From JACCXM01 sp046328335 (GTDB taxonomy: Bacteria > Chloroflexota > Chloroflexia > Thermomicrobiales > UBA6265): a stretch of DNA of 64,000 bases. The DNA lies in NCBI GenBank assembly GCA_046328335.1, contig JAXLWU010000009.1, positions 1 through 64,000 of the forward strand, given 5' to 3'. The translations under genes and the position numbers were made by a program. Under the pieces are notes generated by a model. The model did not search any database. It saw only the letters and a list, made by a program, of their open reading frames with translations, and was not told the origin of the DNA. Shown here piece by piece: positions 1 through 9,187 of this stretch (positions are counted from its first letter, which is position 1; the number at the start of each line of letters is the position of its first letter).

Positions 1-64
1 TCTTGGGCGGCGCCAGCATGATGCCGGCTGATTGATCGGGCGATTACAGTGCCGCGCACACGTT

Positions 65-149
65 GTGTCGTTCCGAGCCGCAGCGAGGAATCTCGGCGTC
101 GGTCGCCATCACGGCAAACGCCGAGGTCCCTCCTGCGTCGGGACGACAC
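65..149. repeat. Palindromic interspersed repeat, copy 1
   Basis: An imperfect long inverted repeat. The left arm begins GTGTCGTTCCGAG and the right arm ends in CGGGACGACAC; the inner arms pair as ATCTCGGCG/CGCCGAGGT. A second copy with the same outer arms and the same flanking ACGTT lies at 14588-14670. It is non-coding, 3' of the minus-strand rqcH gene, and looks like a MITE-like or REP-like dispersed element. The first 64 bases of the window show nothing I can identify. Confidence 0.7.
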
Positions 150-190
150 CCATATCCCTCGCGGCAACGGCACAATTTCTGCACGTCGCC

Positions 191-2053
191 CTAGCGTTCG
201 TTGAGGATCTCCCGGAGATCCTGTTCCGGCTTCGGTGGCACCCTGATGGTGCGCTCGTTCCGGTAGGTGACCATTCCGGGGCCAGCGCCCTTCAGTTTGC
301 GGACATGGCGTCGCGGCGCCACATCGACCTCGACCGCGCTGCCGGTGCGCGCCGCGCTGTACCAGGCGGCGAGCGACGCCGCCGCGGACACCGTTTCCTC
401 TCGCTCCTCGCTGCCTGGGGATTGCCAGCGGATGATCACGTGGGACCCGCCAACCCCGCGGGCGTGGAGCCAGGTATCGTCCGGACCGGCGAGATCGAAG
501 GTGAGCAGATCGTTCTGCGGTCCGCTGTGCCCGACATAGACCAGGTTGCCCTGGCTGTCGACAAGGGGACGCGGACGACGCGGCGTATGTTTCCGCTTTT
601 TCGGGGGCGCTGCTTCTGGCATGCGACCATCGTTCCATTCCGCGGCCAGGGCCTCCAGTTCGGCGAACCCCGGCGCCTGGGCCACCATCGTCGCCAGTTG
701 ATCGAGGTAGGCAAGTGCCGCGCGCGTCTCCTGCACGATCGCGGGCAGTTGTGCGGTCGCCCCCTGGGCCTTGCGATAGCGTTCGAAATAGGCCTGCGCG
801 TTGTCGCTCGGCGAGAGGTTCGGATTGAGGGGTATGCGTTCACCCTCGACATCGAGCATGGACATGCCCGGCTCGATCCTCCAGATCGAGGCGTAAATCA
901 GTTCTCCCCATGTTTTCCATCGTTCGCCATCCGCCGCTCGCGTCGATTGCTCGGCCAGGGCTGCCATTCGCCGATCCACCCGCTCGCGCTCCCCTCGGAC
1001 CGCCGCCAGCAGCCGCTCCCGGCGCTGGGCATGCCGCTCCGGTGTTGCGTACCCCGCCGCATCCGCGGCCAATTCCGCTGCGGCGGAGATGCTCGCCACT
1101 GGCTCCTCATCGAGTTCGGCGGCGAGATGGGTCATCGGCGTCGCGGCAAAGGTCGCGACCGCGCCATCTCCCGTCACTGTCCGGTCGCGGTACACGCGTG
1201 GTTGCCACGTCGCGGTCGCGAGCGGCGCCAGCAGATTCCGGGCCGCTTGCGCCAACGCGGCGACCGCGGCGGGATTGGCTGCGGCAACCGGGGCATCCAC
1301 GTGACCGAGGGCACGGTAGACCATTTCCCGCGCCATCATTGGGCTGACGCCCCGGTATCCACTCACCAGCGTCCTGGCCAGGTCGTCGCCGGGTTTGTGA
1401 CCGGCAAGGATCGCGTTGATGTCGTCCGGCGCCACGTGGCGAGGATCGCGCCGGTCAAGTGGCGGCGGTGGCGCGTACGGCAGACGGGGCAGGACCACCC
1501 GCACCCGACTCATGGCCGGCGTCACCCGTTTCGCGCTCTCCAGGATCCGCTCCTGATCATCGACCAGGATCAGATTCGAGTGCCGGCCCATGATCTCGAT
1601 GACGAGCGAGACGATGACGATGTCGTCCGAATCCGCGAACTCGTCATCACCGGTGACATCTTCCTCGTCGTCGATCTCCGGCACCGGCGGGGAAGCGGTA
1701 GGCTCGTTTTGGAGCGGGATTCGGCGCCTCGCTATACTGAGCCGCACCAGCCGCTCGAGCTGGGGTTGTTCGATGCCGACGATGACGCCGCCGCGCCCAT
1801 GCTTGCGCAGCAGCAGACCGAATGGCGTGACCAGCGACGGATCGAGCGACGGCATGGTCGATACGAGCCGGAGACCGGGTCGCTGGTCATTGGCGCTGGC
1901 CAGGAGATAGTGTCGCTGCCGGTTTGCGTAGATTTCCGCACCGATGGTGCGGGAATTGACGAGACCAATACGCTGGATGCGGCCGCCACCGATGGTGGCG
2001 GCAAGTTCATCGGCGATGGCCGCGATGGTCAGCACGTCGTACGGATCGGACAC
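191..2053 (-). CDS. rqcH: NFACT family protein, RqcH/Rqc2 homologue
   Basis: A 620-residue NFACT protein (formerly annotated fibronectin-binding protein). Bacterial RqcH binds stalled 50S-peptidyl-tRNA complexes and directs alanine tailing for degradation of the nascent chain. The N-terminus SDPYDVLTIAAIADEL with the following GGRIQRI is the usual NFACT-N opening. Around residues 505-535 the NFACT-R signature is clear (GHSGPQNDLLTF, then DTWLHARGVGGSHVIIRW). An acidic stretch and a helical middle segment lie between. I chose the GTG at 2053 because GGAG lies 7 nt upstream and homology starts here; an open frame continues upstream to 2197 but looks non-coding. It is divergent from gmk with a 142-bp gap. 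Confidence 0.9.
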   Translation of the reverse strand: MSDPYDVLTIAAIADELAATIGGGRIQRIGLVNSRTIGAEIYANRQRHYLLASANDQRPGLRLVSTMPSLDPSLVTPFGLLLRKHGRGGVIVGIEQPQLERLVRLSIARRRIPLQNEPTASPPVPEIDDEEDVTGDDEFADSDDIVIVSLVIEIMGRHSNLILVDDQERILESAKRVTPAMSRVRVVLPRLPYAPPPPLDRRDPRHVAPDDINAILAGHKPGDDLARTLVSGYRGVSPMMAREMVYRALGHVDAPVAAANPAAVAALAQAARNLLAPLATATWQPRVYRDRTVTGDGAVATFAATPMTHLAAELDEEPVASISAAAELAADAAGYATPERHAQRRERLLAAVRGERERVDRRMAALAEQSTRAADGERWKTWGELIYASIWRIEPGMSMLDVEGERIPLNPNLSPSDNAQAYFERYRKAQGATAQLPAIVQETRAALAYLDQLATMVAQAPGFAELEALAAEWNDGRMPEAAPPKKRKHTPRRPRPLVDSQGNLVYVGHSGPQNDLLTFDLAGPDDTWLHARGVGGSHVIIRWQSPGSEEREETVSAAASLAAWYSAARTGSAVEVDVAPRRHVRKLKGAGPGMVTYRNERTIRVPPKPEQDLREILNER

Positions 2054-2195
2054 CGAAACGCTCCAATACCGGCCACCAGGGCCCAGAAGGTGAACGCGCG
2101 TGAGCAGCACCGGTATTGACCGGGGAACCGTCGCCGAGGTGACGCCAGATGCGCGGACCAGTAGTGGCCGGGAGCCAGACGGGCAGCCTGCCATC

Positions 2196-2855
2196 ATGAG
2201 GCAGCACGCCGGGGATCACTTGGGCGAAGGCGCCGACGATCTGATCGGCGATCTGCGGGCGCTGCGGCGCCCGCGCCTTTTTATCATCTCGGGGCCGTCC
2301 GGTGTCGGCAAGGACTCCGTGATCGAGCGCATGCGGGAGTGGTTTCCGGATGCCTTCTTTGCCGTCACGGCGACGACGCGGAACCGGCGGCCGGGTGAAA
2401 TCGACGGCGTCCACTACTACTTCCTCAGCGAGGACGACTTTCGAAAGCGTCTGGCCGCGGGCGAGTTTCTCGAATCGGCTAATGTCTACGGTTACCACTA
2501 CGGCGTCTTGCGAGGACCGGTACGGGCGGCGCTCGCCCGTGGACAGGATGTCTTCGTCAAGGTCGATGTCCAGGGCGCCGCGGAGATCGAACGGCAGGCG
2601 CCGGACGCCGTCTCGATCTTTCTCTCTCCTGAATCGGCGTCTACCCTATTGCAACGCCTGAAGCACCGCAAGACCGACGATCCCGCTGAGCTGATGCACC
2701 GCTTTGCCACCGCAACGCGGGAGTTGGGGGAAGCGCACCATTTCGATTACGTCATCTTCAACCGCCAGGATCGCCTGGATGATGCCTTGCGCGATATCAA
2801 GGCCATCGTGCAGGCAGAACGGTGCCGGACGGAGCAGAACGAGATCCACTTGTAG
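2196..2855 (+). CDS. gmk: Guanylate kinase
   Basis: Guanylate kinase (ATP + GMP to ADP + GDP), cytoplasmic, 219 residues from the ATG at 2196. The P-loop GPSGVGKDS is at residues 33-41. The GMP-binding block TRNRRPGEIDGVHYYF and the EFLESANVYGYHYG segment follow, and the chain ends with the usual IVQAERCRTEQNE helix. The frame is open from a GTG at 2100, but the family start lies close to the P-loop, so the ATG is preferred; its ribosome site is weak. It is the first plus-strand gene of this region, 119 bp before pxpB. Confidence 0.93.
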   Translation: MRQHAGDHLGEGADDLIGDLRALRRPRLFIISGPSGVGKDSVIERMREWFPDAFFAVTATTRNRRPGEIDGVHYYFLSEDDFRKRLAAGEFLESANVYGYHYGVLRGPVRAALARGQDVFVKVDVQGAAEIERQAPDAVSIFLSPESASTLLQRLKHRKTDDPAELMHRFATATRELGEAHHFDYVIFNRQDRLDDALRDIKAIVQAERCRTEQNEIHL

Positions 2856-2974
2856 ACCCCAGACCAAAAAGCACGGCTTCCCTTCGCAGTGGAGACCGGA
2901 CGACCCCTCTCGCGCACGATTTCAGAATCCGCGATGATTGTGCAAACAGCGACAACGATCGCAGGGAGGTGACA

Positions 2975-3961
2975 GTGGGCGAGGCCAACGGACGAGCAAA
3001 CGCGGCGCTCCTCGCGGAGACCCCGGCGCAAGATGGACGGCCGAAAGCGGTCTGCCGCTCGGCGGGAGACCGCTTTCTGCTGGTGGAATTCGGGCCGATG
3101 GATCTCGATCTGACCCTGAACTTCCGCGTCCTCGGACTGAATCAGGCCCTCAAGGACGCGGGAATCGCGGGGGTCATCGAGACGATACCGGCGCTGCGCT
3201 CGATCCTGATTCACTACGACAGCACCCAACTCGATCCCCGTGATCTGATCGCGGCGGTAGACCAGCACTACGCGGCCTTGCCGCCAGTCGAGGATCTGGT
3301 CATCCCCAGCCGGGAGATCAGCCTGCCCATGGCGGTCAACGATCAGTGGTCTCGAGCCGATATCGCCCGCTATGTGCAGTTCATCCGCAAGGATGCGCCA
3401 AACATTCGCAATGGCAACAATATCGATTACGCGGCGGAATACAACGGACTGCAGGATGCCGAGGAGTTCGTGGCCTATCTGATGTCCACACCGTGGTGGA
3501 ACGCCGCCAACGGCTTCTTTCCGGGACTGCCGTTCATGTTCCCGCTCGATCCGCGTTACGCGGTGGTCATTCCGAAATACAACCCGACGCGGCCTTGGAC
3601 GCCGGAGGGCGCGGTCGGCATTGCTGGCCCGTGCCTCGCGATCTACCCGGTCGCGTCACCCGGCGGCTACCAACTGATCGGGCGGACGATCCCCATTTAC
3701 GATCCGCAGCAGCGCAACCCGGCGTTCGCCGCCGATCCGATCCTGATGCGCCCCGGGGATCGGGTGTCATTCACCCGGATCACCGACGACGAGTTGATTG
3801 CGCTCCGGGAGCAGGTCTACGACGGTTCCTACCAGTACCAGATCAAGGATGGCGAGTTGAACGTCGGCGAGTACCTGGCCTGGCTGGCAAGCATCCGATC
3901 AGAGATCGAGGCGTTCAAGCAGCGGCAGCAAACGGCGGCGGAGCGGACGCCGGTGCCGTAA
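2975..3961 (+). CDS. pxpB: 5-oxoprolinase subunit PxpB / urea-carboxylase-type CT domain (AHS1)
   Basis: A 328-residue protein of the allophanate hydrolase subunit 1/KipI/PxpB family. In urea carboxylase this domain is one half of the carboxyltransferase module; in PxpB it is one subunit of ATP-dependent 5-oxoprolinase. Family blocks seen are DRFLLVEFG near the start, ETIPALRSILIHYD, GFFPGLPFMF, and YPVASPGGYQLIGRT. The GTG at 2975 follows a strong GGGAGGTGA site. Compared with most PxpB (about 220 residues) it is longer, with an insert around YVQFIRKDAPNIRNGNN. It heads the pxpB-pxpC-pxpA-biotin carrier-biotin carboxylase row. Confidence 0.88.
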   Translation: MGEANGRANAALLAETPAQDGRPKAVCRSAGDRFLLVEFGPMDLDLTLNFRVLGLNQALKDAGIAGVIETIPALRSILIHYDSTQLDPRDLIAAVDQHYAALPPVEDLVIPSREISLPMAVNDQWSRADIARYVQFIRKDAPNIRNGNNIDYAAEYNGLQDAEEFVAYLMSTPWWNAANGFFPGLPFMFPLDPRYAVVIPKYNPTRPWTPEGAVGIAGPCLAIYPVASPGGYQLIGRTIPIYDPQQRNPAFAADPILMRPGDRVSFTRITDDELIALREQVYDGSYQYQIKDGELNVGEYLAWLASIRSEIEAFKQRQQTAAERTPVP

Positions 3962-4030
3962 CGCACCCAGTCAAGGGGCGAAGCGGCCGCGCCTGCGCGG
4001 CGTCGCGACGATGCAACGGGAGAGTGACGC

Positions 4031-5014
4031 ATGATCGAGGTGCTCGAAGGGGGCATCCAGACCACGGTCCAGGATTTCCCGGGCCGGCAGGGACTGCTCG
4101 ACCAGGGTATCTGTCCGGCCGGCCCGTTCGACAACGTGGCGTTCCGTCTGGCGAATCTGCTGGTGGGCAAGCAACCCGGTGAGGCGGCGTTCGAGATCAC
4201 GGCCGGAAACTTCCAGGCGCGATTCGAGCGAGAGATGGTCATCGCCGTCACCGGCGCGGATATGCAACCGAAACTCGACGGAGAGCCGATCGCATTGTGG
4301 CGCTCCTATCGCGTTCAGCCGGGCCAAGCGTTGGCGCTCGGCAGTGTGGCCGGACCGGGTTTCCGTTCCTACCTCGCCGTGAGCGGGCCGATCGAGGTAC
4401 CGGAGTATCTGGGCAGCCAGGCGACGTACGTGCCGGGAGGTATCGGCGGGTTCGAGGGGCGGGCCTTGAAAAAGGGCGATCGCGTGCCCATCGGCGCCGC
4501 TCAGGCCGGTCTGGAGGAGACCGCGGGTTGGCGGGTCACACCAGCCGCGGTGCCGGTGTACACCTCCGACTGGACGCTGGAAGCGGTGCCGGGACCACAG
4601 GCGGCGCCTGATTACTGGACCTGGGACGATTTCGATCATTTCTTCAGTCACAACTGGAAACTCGATCGCAATTCGAACCGCATGGGCTACCGCCTCGAGC
4701 CGCACCAATGGCAGTGGGCGCGCAAGACCGGCGGCGTCGCGGGGGGACATCCCTCGAACATCCTTGATAACGGCTATGCGGTGGGCGCGGTCAACATCTC
4801 GGGCGACCAGCCGATCATTCTCTGCGTCGATGGGCCGACCCTGGGTGGATTCGTCTGCGCCGCGGGAGTCGCGTACGGCGCGATGTGGAAACTCGGGCAG
4901 ATGGTCCCGGGGCGGGACCACATCCGGTTCAAGCAACTGTCGATCGAACAGGCGGTCGATCTCGCCCGCGCGACGGAAGCGTTGATCGCTCGTGACAATC
5001 TGGAGCGGATCTGA
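4031..5014 (+). CDS. pxpC: 5-oxoprolinase subunit PxpC / urea-carboxylase-type CT domain (AHS2)
   Basis: A 327-residue allophanate hydrolase subunit 2/PxpC protein, the second half of the carboxyltransferase fold. Recognisable blocks are the N-terminal VLEGGIQTTVQDFPGRQG, PAGPFDNVAFRLANLLVG, FRSYLAVSGPIEVPEYLGS, NRMGYRLEP and the C-terminal GGFVCAAGVAYGAMWKLGQ. It starts at an ATG behind GGGAGAG, 69 bp after pxpB, and its stop is one base before the pxpA start, which suggests translational coupling. It should form the active carboxyltransferase-like complex with PxpB. Confidence 0.88.
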   Translation: MIEVLEGGIQTTVQDFPGRQGLLDQGICPAGPFDNVAFRLANLLVGKQPGEAAFEITAGNFQARFEREMVIAVTGADMQPKLDGEPIALWRSYRVQPGQALALGSVAGPGFRSYLAVSGPIEVPEYLGSQATYVPGGIGGFEGRALKKGDRVPIGAAQAGLEETAGWRVTPAAVPVYTSDWTLEAVPGPQAAPDYWTWDDFDHFFSHNWKLDRNSNRMGYRLEPHQWQWARKTGGVAGGHPSNILDNGYAVGAVNISGDQPIILCVDGPTLGGFVCAAGVAYGAMWKLGQMVPGRDHIRFKQLSIEQAVDLARATEALIARDNLERI

Positions 5015-5015
5015 C

Positions 5016-5804
5016 ATGGGCGCCGCGATCCGCATGGACCTCAACTCGGACATGGGTGAAAGTTTTGGGCGGTGGACCCTCGGCAATGACGCCGAGTTGA
5101 TGGAGGTGATTACCTCGGCCAACATCGCCTGCGGTTGGCATGGCGGCGATCCGGCGGTGATGCGCAACACGGTATCGATGGCGGTGGAGCGTGGCGTCGG
5201 CGTCGGCGCTCACGTCGCCTTGCCCGATCTGCTCGGGTTCGGGCGGCGCCGCATGGCGGTGACCCCGGACGAGATCTACGACTATGCGATGTACCAGGCC
5301 GGCGCGCTGCGCGCGTTTGCCGAGGCCGCCGGGGGGCGGCTGCAGCACGTCAAACCACACGGGGCGTTCTACGTGATGTGCGCCGCGGACGAGGCGCTGG
5401 CGGGTGCGCTCCTGCGCGCGGTGCAGGCGCTCGGTGATGACGTGATGCTTTTCGGCATGGGCGAGATCGAACCCCGGTTGGCGGAAGCGGCCGGCGTCGA
5501 CTACGTTCGCGAGGGCTACATCGATCTCAATTACGACAATAGCGGCAGTCTCGTTCTCGAGCGAAACAAGGGCGCCTGGGACCCGGAAGAAGTGGCCCGG
5601 CGCGCGGTGCGGCTGGCGACCAAAGCCGAGGTCGGAACGGTCGAAGGGGATGTGCTGCCACTGTCGGTGCGTACCATCTGCATTCATGGCGACGCTCCGA
5701 ACTCCGGTGAGATCGCCCGCCGCGTGCGCCAACGATTGGAAGAAGCGGGGGTCGAGATTGCGCCGATCGGTGGGACCGCGGCCGGAAGGACGACCGTGGC
5801 GTGA
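5016..5804 (+). CDS. pxpA: 5-oxoprolinase subunit PxpA (LamB/YcsF family)
   Basis: A 262-residue LamB/YcsF family protein. PxpA with PxpBC opens 5-oxoproline to glutamate at the cost of ATP; relatives act on other lactams. The family signature is intact: MDLNSDMGESFG, SANIACGWHGGDP, GVGVGAHVALPDLLGFGRR, HVKPHGAFY and TICIHGDAPNS. The ATG at 5016 has GGAG 10 nt upstream; a second in-frame ATG at 5034 would remove only six residues. It is tightly coupled to pxpC. Confidence 0.9.
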   Translation: MGAAIRMDLNSDMGESFGRWTLGNDAELMEVITSANIACGWHGGDPAVMRNTVSMAVERGVGVGAHVALPDLLGFGRRRMAVTPDEIYDYAMYQAGALRAFAEAAGGRLQHVKPHGAFYVMCAADEALAGALLRAVQALGDDVMLFGMGEIEPRLAEAAGVDYVREGYIDLNYDNSGSLVLERNKGAWDPEEVARRAVRLATKAEVGTVEGDVLPLSVRTICIHGDAPNSGEIARRVRQRLEEAGVEIAPIGGTAAGRTTVA

Positions 5805-5910
5805 AGCAACCGGGGAGCGTCAGGTGTTTGGCGGCCTCCGCGGTTACCGCCGTTCAATTCGCACTAGCGGGTGGAAGCCGTAACAGGCTGGAAATGGGGA
5901 AGGAGTGCGC

Positions 5911-6120
5911 GTGGAACTGATGAGCCCGTTGCCGGGATTGGTCGCGACGGTCCATGTCAAGACGGGGGACAGCGTTGCGGCGGGTGATCCGGTCGTCACC
6001 CTGCAGTCGATGAAGATGGAAATCCCGATCGCGGCGGAATCAGCCGGCACCGTTGACGAAGTTCTGGTCGCCGAAGGAGACGAGATCGATACGGGAGCGA
6101 TCCTGGCCCGCATCTCGTAG
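5911..6120 (+). CDS. Free biotinyl carrier (BCCP-type) domain protein
   Basis: A 69-residue stand-alone biotinyl domain. It begins ELMSPLPGLVATVHVKTGD and carries the biotin acceptor motif S-M-K-M with the lysine at residue 35, then VLVAEGDEIDTGAILARIS, so the complete barrel-sandwich hybrid is present and little else. A GGAG site 5 nt before the GTG at 5911 supports this start. It lies between pxpA and a biotin carboxylase and most simply serves as the carboxybiotin shuttle between that enzyme and the PxpB/PxpC carboxyltransferase halves. It could also serve the AccD subunit encoded at 37594. Confidence 0.85.
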   Translation: MELMSPLPGLVATVHVKTGDSVAAGDPVVTLQSMKMEIPIAAESAGTVDEVLVAEGDEIDTGAILARIS

Positions 6121-6218
6121 CGACCGAGACCGCTAACCAGAAGTGCGGCATCTCCGCCTGTCAACAGGGTGGCGGACGTATTGTGACCGCTGGGTCCTGC
6201 TAATCGGAGAGGCGTGAA

Positions 6219-7601
6219 TTGTCTACCAGTGAGTCAAGGCCGCTGTTCCGCAAGGTGCTGATCGCCAACCGCGGCGAAATCGCGGTGCGCATTGCGCGCA
6301 CGCTCCGCGATATGGGAATCCAGTCGGTTGCGATCTATTCGGACGCGGACGCGGGAGCGATGCACGTCACCGCCGCGGACGAGGCGTTCCATGTCGGCCC
6401 GGCGCCGCCAGCGCAGAGTTACCTCAACCTCGATCGCATCTTCGAGGTGGCGCGAGAGGCCAGCGTCGATGCCATTCACCCTGGCTACGGCTTTCTCTCC
6501 GAGAATGCCGCGTTCGCCCGCCGCTGCGGCGAAGAGGGAATCACCTTCATTGGCCCCACCCCGGAGGCGATCGAGGCGATGGGGAGCAAGATCGCGGCGC
6601 GCCGCGCGGCGCGGGGGGCGGGCGTCCCGATCGTGCCGGGAACCGAAGACCCGCTCGAGGATAGCGCCGAGATCGCGGCCGTCGCCGATCACCTCGGCTT
6701 CCCGGTGGCAATCAAGGCGGCGGCCGGTGGCGGTGGCTACGGGATGCGCGTCGTGCGGGGGCCGGAAGAGATCACCCCGGCGCTGGACGGCGTGCGGCGG
6801 GATGCAGCCCGCGCCTTTGGCGATACCACGGTCTACGTCGAGCGATTCTTTGCACCGGCGCCGCGACACGTCGAGATTCAAGTCCTCGCCGATAGCCTCG
6901 GCAACGTCGTCCATCTCGGCGAGCGGGAATGCTCTCTGCAACGCCGGTTTCAGAAAATCGTCGAAGAGACGCCTTCGACGGCGCTCTCGCCGGAACTGCG
7001 GCGCCGGATGGGCGCGGCCGCGACCGCACTCGCGAAAGCAATGGGGTATCGCAGCGCGGGCACCATCGAGTGCCTCGTGACCGGCGACGAGTTCTACTTC
7101 CTCGAAATGAACACCCGGCTCCAGGTCGAACATCCCGTGACCGAGGAAGTCACTGGCGTCGATCTGGTCCGGGAGATGATCCGCATCGCCGCCGGTTTGC
7201 CTCTCTCGGTCCCGGCGGAGGGAATCGCGCCACGCGGGCACGCGATCGAGGCCCGCGTCTATGCCGAGGATCCCGCGCGCGGCTTCATGCCGTCGCCTGG
7301 AGAGATCACCCGGCTGGAGTTCCCCCGGGTGCCGAATGTGCGGGTCGATACCGGTGCGATGGCGGGAAGCAAGGTTACGGTCTACTACGATCCGATGATC
7401 GCCAAGATCGTCGCCTGGGGCGAGGATCGTGGCGCTGCCATCGCCACGATGCGCGCGGCTCTGGCGGGCACGATCATCGAGGGCGTCAAGACCAATCTTC
7501 CCTTCCTGGAACGCATCTTCGCCGGCGAGGATTTCGCCGCGGGACGAATCCACACGCGGTATGTAGACGAACACCTGAGTGAGATCATGGCCACCGGTTG
7601 A
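6219..7601 (+). CDS. accC: Biotin carboxylase (AccC-like)
   Basis: A 460-residue biotin carboxylase, which carboxylates biotin on its carrier with ATP and bicarbonate. It begins KVLIANRGEIAVRIARTLRD, has HPGYGFLSENAAFA near residues 87-100, the ATP-grasp glycine loop KAAAGGGGYGMR at 166-177, and EMNTRLQVEHPVTEEVTG followed by ARVYAEDP. The loop has Tyr where Arg or Lys is common. There is no fused carrier domain, so it needs the separate biotinyl protein encoded just upstream. The TTG start at 6219 is supported by GGAGAGG 6 nt upstream. Confidence 0.9.
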   Translation: MSTSESRPLFRKVLIANRGEIAVRIARTLRDMGIQSVAIYSDADAGAMHVTAADEAFHVGPAPPAQSYLNLDRIFEVAREASVDAIHPGYGFLSENAAFARRCGEEGITFIGPTPEAIEAMGSKIAARRAARGAGVPIVPGTEDPLEDSAEIAAVADHLGFPVAIKAAAGGGGYGMRVVRGPEEITPALDGVRRDAARAFGDTTVYVERFFAPAPRHVEIQVLADSLGNVVHLGERECSLQRRFQKIVEETPSTALSPELRRRMGAAATALAKAMGYRSAGTIECLVTGDEFYFLEMNTRLQVEHPVTEEVTGVDLVREMIRIAAGLPLSVPAEGIAPRGHAIEARVYAEDPARGFMPSPGEITRLEFPRVPNVRVDTGAMAGSKVTVYYDPMIAKIVAWGEDRGAAIATMRAALAGTIIEGVKTNLPFLERIFAGEDFAAGRIHTRYVDEHLSEIMATG

Positions 7602-7659
7602 CGCCGCGCTGCCGGTTCTCACGCGATCCCGCCGTCATCGCGAAAGGGGAAGAGGACCG

Positions 7660-8979
7660 GTGCGCGGAATTCTCACGGGCATTGTTGCGGCATTCATCGT
7701 CGCGCTTGCGGCGCCAATCGGCGTGGGCGCCGAGTTCGATGTCCCTGCCGGTTTCGAGGATCGCCTGGAAGTCGGCGGTCTGGGCGCGCCCACGGCGCTG
7801 GCGTGGCTGCCGGAGACCCCAGAGCAGGGCGATCTGCTGATCGCGACGCAAGGCGGCCACCTGTACCGCTCGCCAGCGCCCGGCGAGAAAGCGGAAATCC
7901 TCGATCTTTCCGAGGATCTCTGCGTCGGAAGTGAGACTGGCTTGCTCGGCCTGGCGGTTGACCCGGCGTTTCGCAGCGGGGACCGGTTTCTCTATCTCTA
8001 CTACACCTTTCGCAAACCGTCCGGCGCCTGCGTCAACCGGGTATCGAAATTCACGATGAACGAGCAGGACGTCGTTGGTAACGAGCAGGTGCTGATCGAC
8101 AACATCCCGGCGCGCGGCGGCAACCACAACGGCGGCGATCTTCAATTCGATCATGATGGTCTGCTCTATGTCTCGGTGGGCGACGGTGGCGTCGATTTAC
8201 GTACGGGAGCGAGTCAGGACGGCAACGGCAATGCGCGACGGCTCGATCTCCTGAACGGCAAGATCCTCCGCATCGCGCGGGATGGGTCCGTTCCCGCGAG
8301 CAATCCGTTTCGCGGCAAGCGAAGCGTCCGTTGCGCGAAGTCAGGCCAGGCGCCCTCCCGAGCGCGGGCGGCGCATGTCGATCAGGAGAAGAAGCCGAAG
8401 AAGGGGAAGCCGCACAAGAGGAAAGGCCGGGGCGCGTTGCGCTGTCAGGAGATCTTCGCCACCGGACTACGCAACCCGTTCCGCATCGCGTTCGACGATT
8501 CGGACACACAGGGAGCACAGCGCTTCTACATCAACGATGTCGGCGGGAGTGGATTCGAGGAGATCGACGTCGGTCAGCGCGGCGCCGATTATGGCTGGAA
8601 CCGGCGGGAGGGTCCGTGCCCCACCGGCCAGATAGCGAACGACTGTCGGGCCGATTCTGATTTTGTGGAGCCACTGTTTGCTTACGGCCACGGTCACGGC
8701 AGCGATGCCGTCGATGACTGCAATGTCATCACCGGCGGCGCGTTTGCACCGAGCGGAGGCGACTGGCCCGCTGACTACCTGTTCGCCGATTTCGGCTGTG
8801 AGCGTCTGTTTGCGCTTGACGAACGCGCCGACCCGGTCCAGGCGACCGTGTTCGCCGAGGGGATCGGATCAAGTTCCGGCGCGACCCACCTGGCATTCGG
8901 CACGGATGGCGCCCTCTATTACGCGACGTCCGCCGCGGGTGGCCAGGTGCGGAAGATCGTCGACCTCCCACCGGGATGA
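7660..8979 (+). CDS. Secreted PQQ-type glucose/sorbosone dehydrogenase-like protein
   Basis: A 439-residue exported beta-propeller protein of the soluble glucose/sorbosone dehydrogenase family (usually PQQ-dependent aldose oxidation outside the membrane). It starts with a Sec signal (about residues 1-25, ending VGAEF). Family motifs are GLLGLAVDP, RGGNHNGGDLQF with the active-site His, YVSVGDGG, GLRNPFRIAF and DYGWNRREGPCP. An unusual insert of about 40 residues, rich in Lys and flanked by Cys (residues roughly 215-257, containing EKKPKKGKPHKRKG), separates two blades. The GTG at 7660 was chosen because the signal peptide begins there. Confidence 0.82.
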   Translation: MRGILTGIVAAFIVALAAPIGVGAEFDVPAGFEDRLEVGGLGAPTALAWLPETPEQGDLLIATQGGHLYRSPAPGEKAEILDLSEDLCVGSETGLLGLAVDPAFRSGDRFLYLYYTFRKPSGACVNRVSKFTMNEQDVVGNEQVLIDNIPARGGNHNGGDLQFDHDGLLYVSVGDGGVDLRTGASQDGNGNARRLDLLNGKILRIARDGSVPASNPFRGKRSVRCAKSGQAPSRARAAHVDQEKKPKKGKPHKRKGRGALRCQEIFATGLRNPFRIAFDDSDTQGAQRFYINDVGGSGFEEIDVGQRGADYGWNRREGPCPTGQIANDCRADSDFVEPLFAYGHGHGSDAVDDCNVITGGAFAPSGGDWPADYLFADFGCERLFALDERADPVQATVFAEGIGSSSGATHLAFGTDGALYYATSAAGGQVRKIVDLPPG

Positions 8980-9187
8980 CCAGTTCTCGAAACCAAAGCG
9001 CGCCGGTGGCCGTCATCACTTGGGACGATGGCCAATGCGGCCGGGACTGCCCGCGAACGACGTTTCTGGGCAATCAGGTCTCGCGTGATTTCGGCAGACC
9101 GTCGCGATGCGGTACGATGAATTGGACCACGAAGCAAGAATGAACCCGCTCGATGAGTGAACAAGACGGCGGAGCAGGGACAGCAGG

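Noticed and set aside
32..2119. A 695-codon plus-strand open frame
   Set aside because: Antisense to rqcH; no family text.
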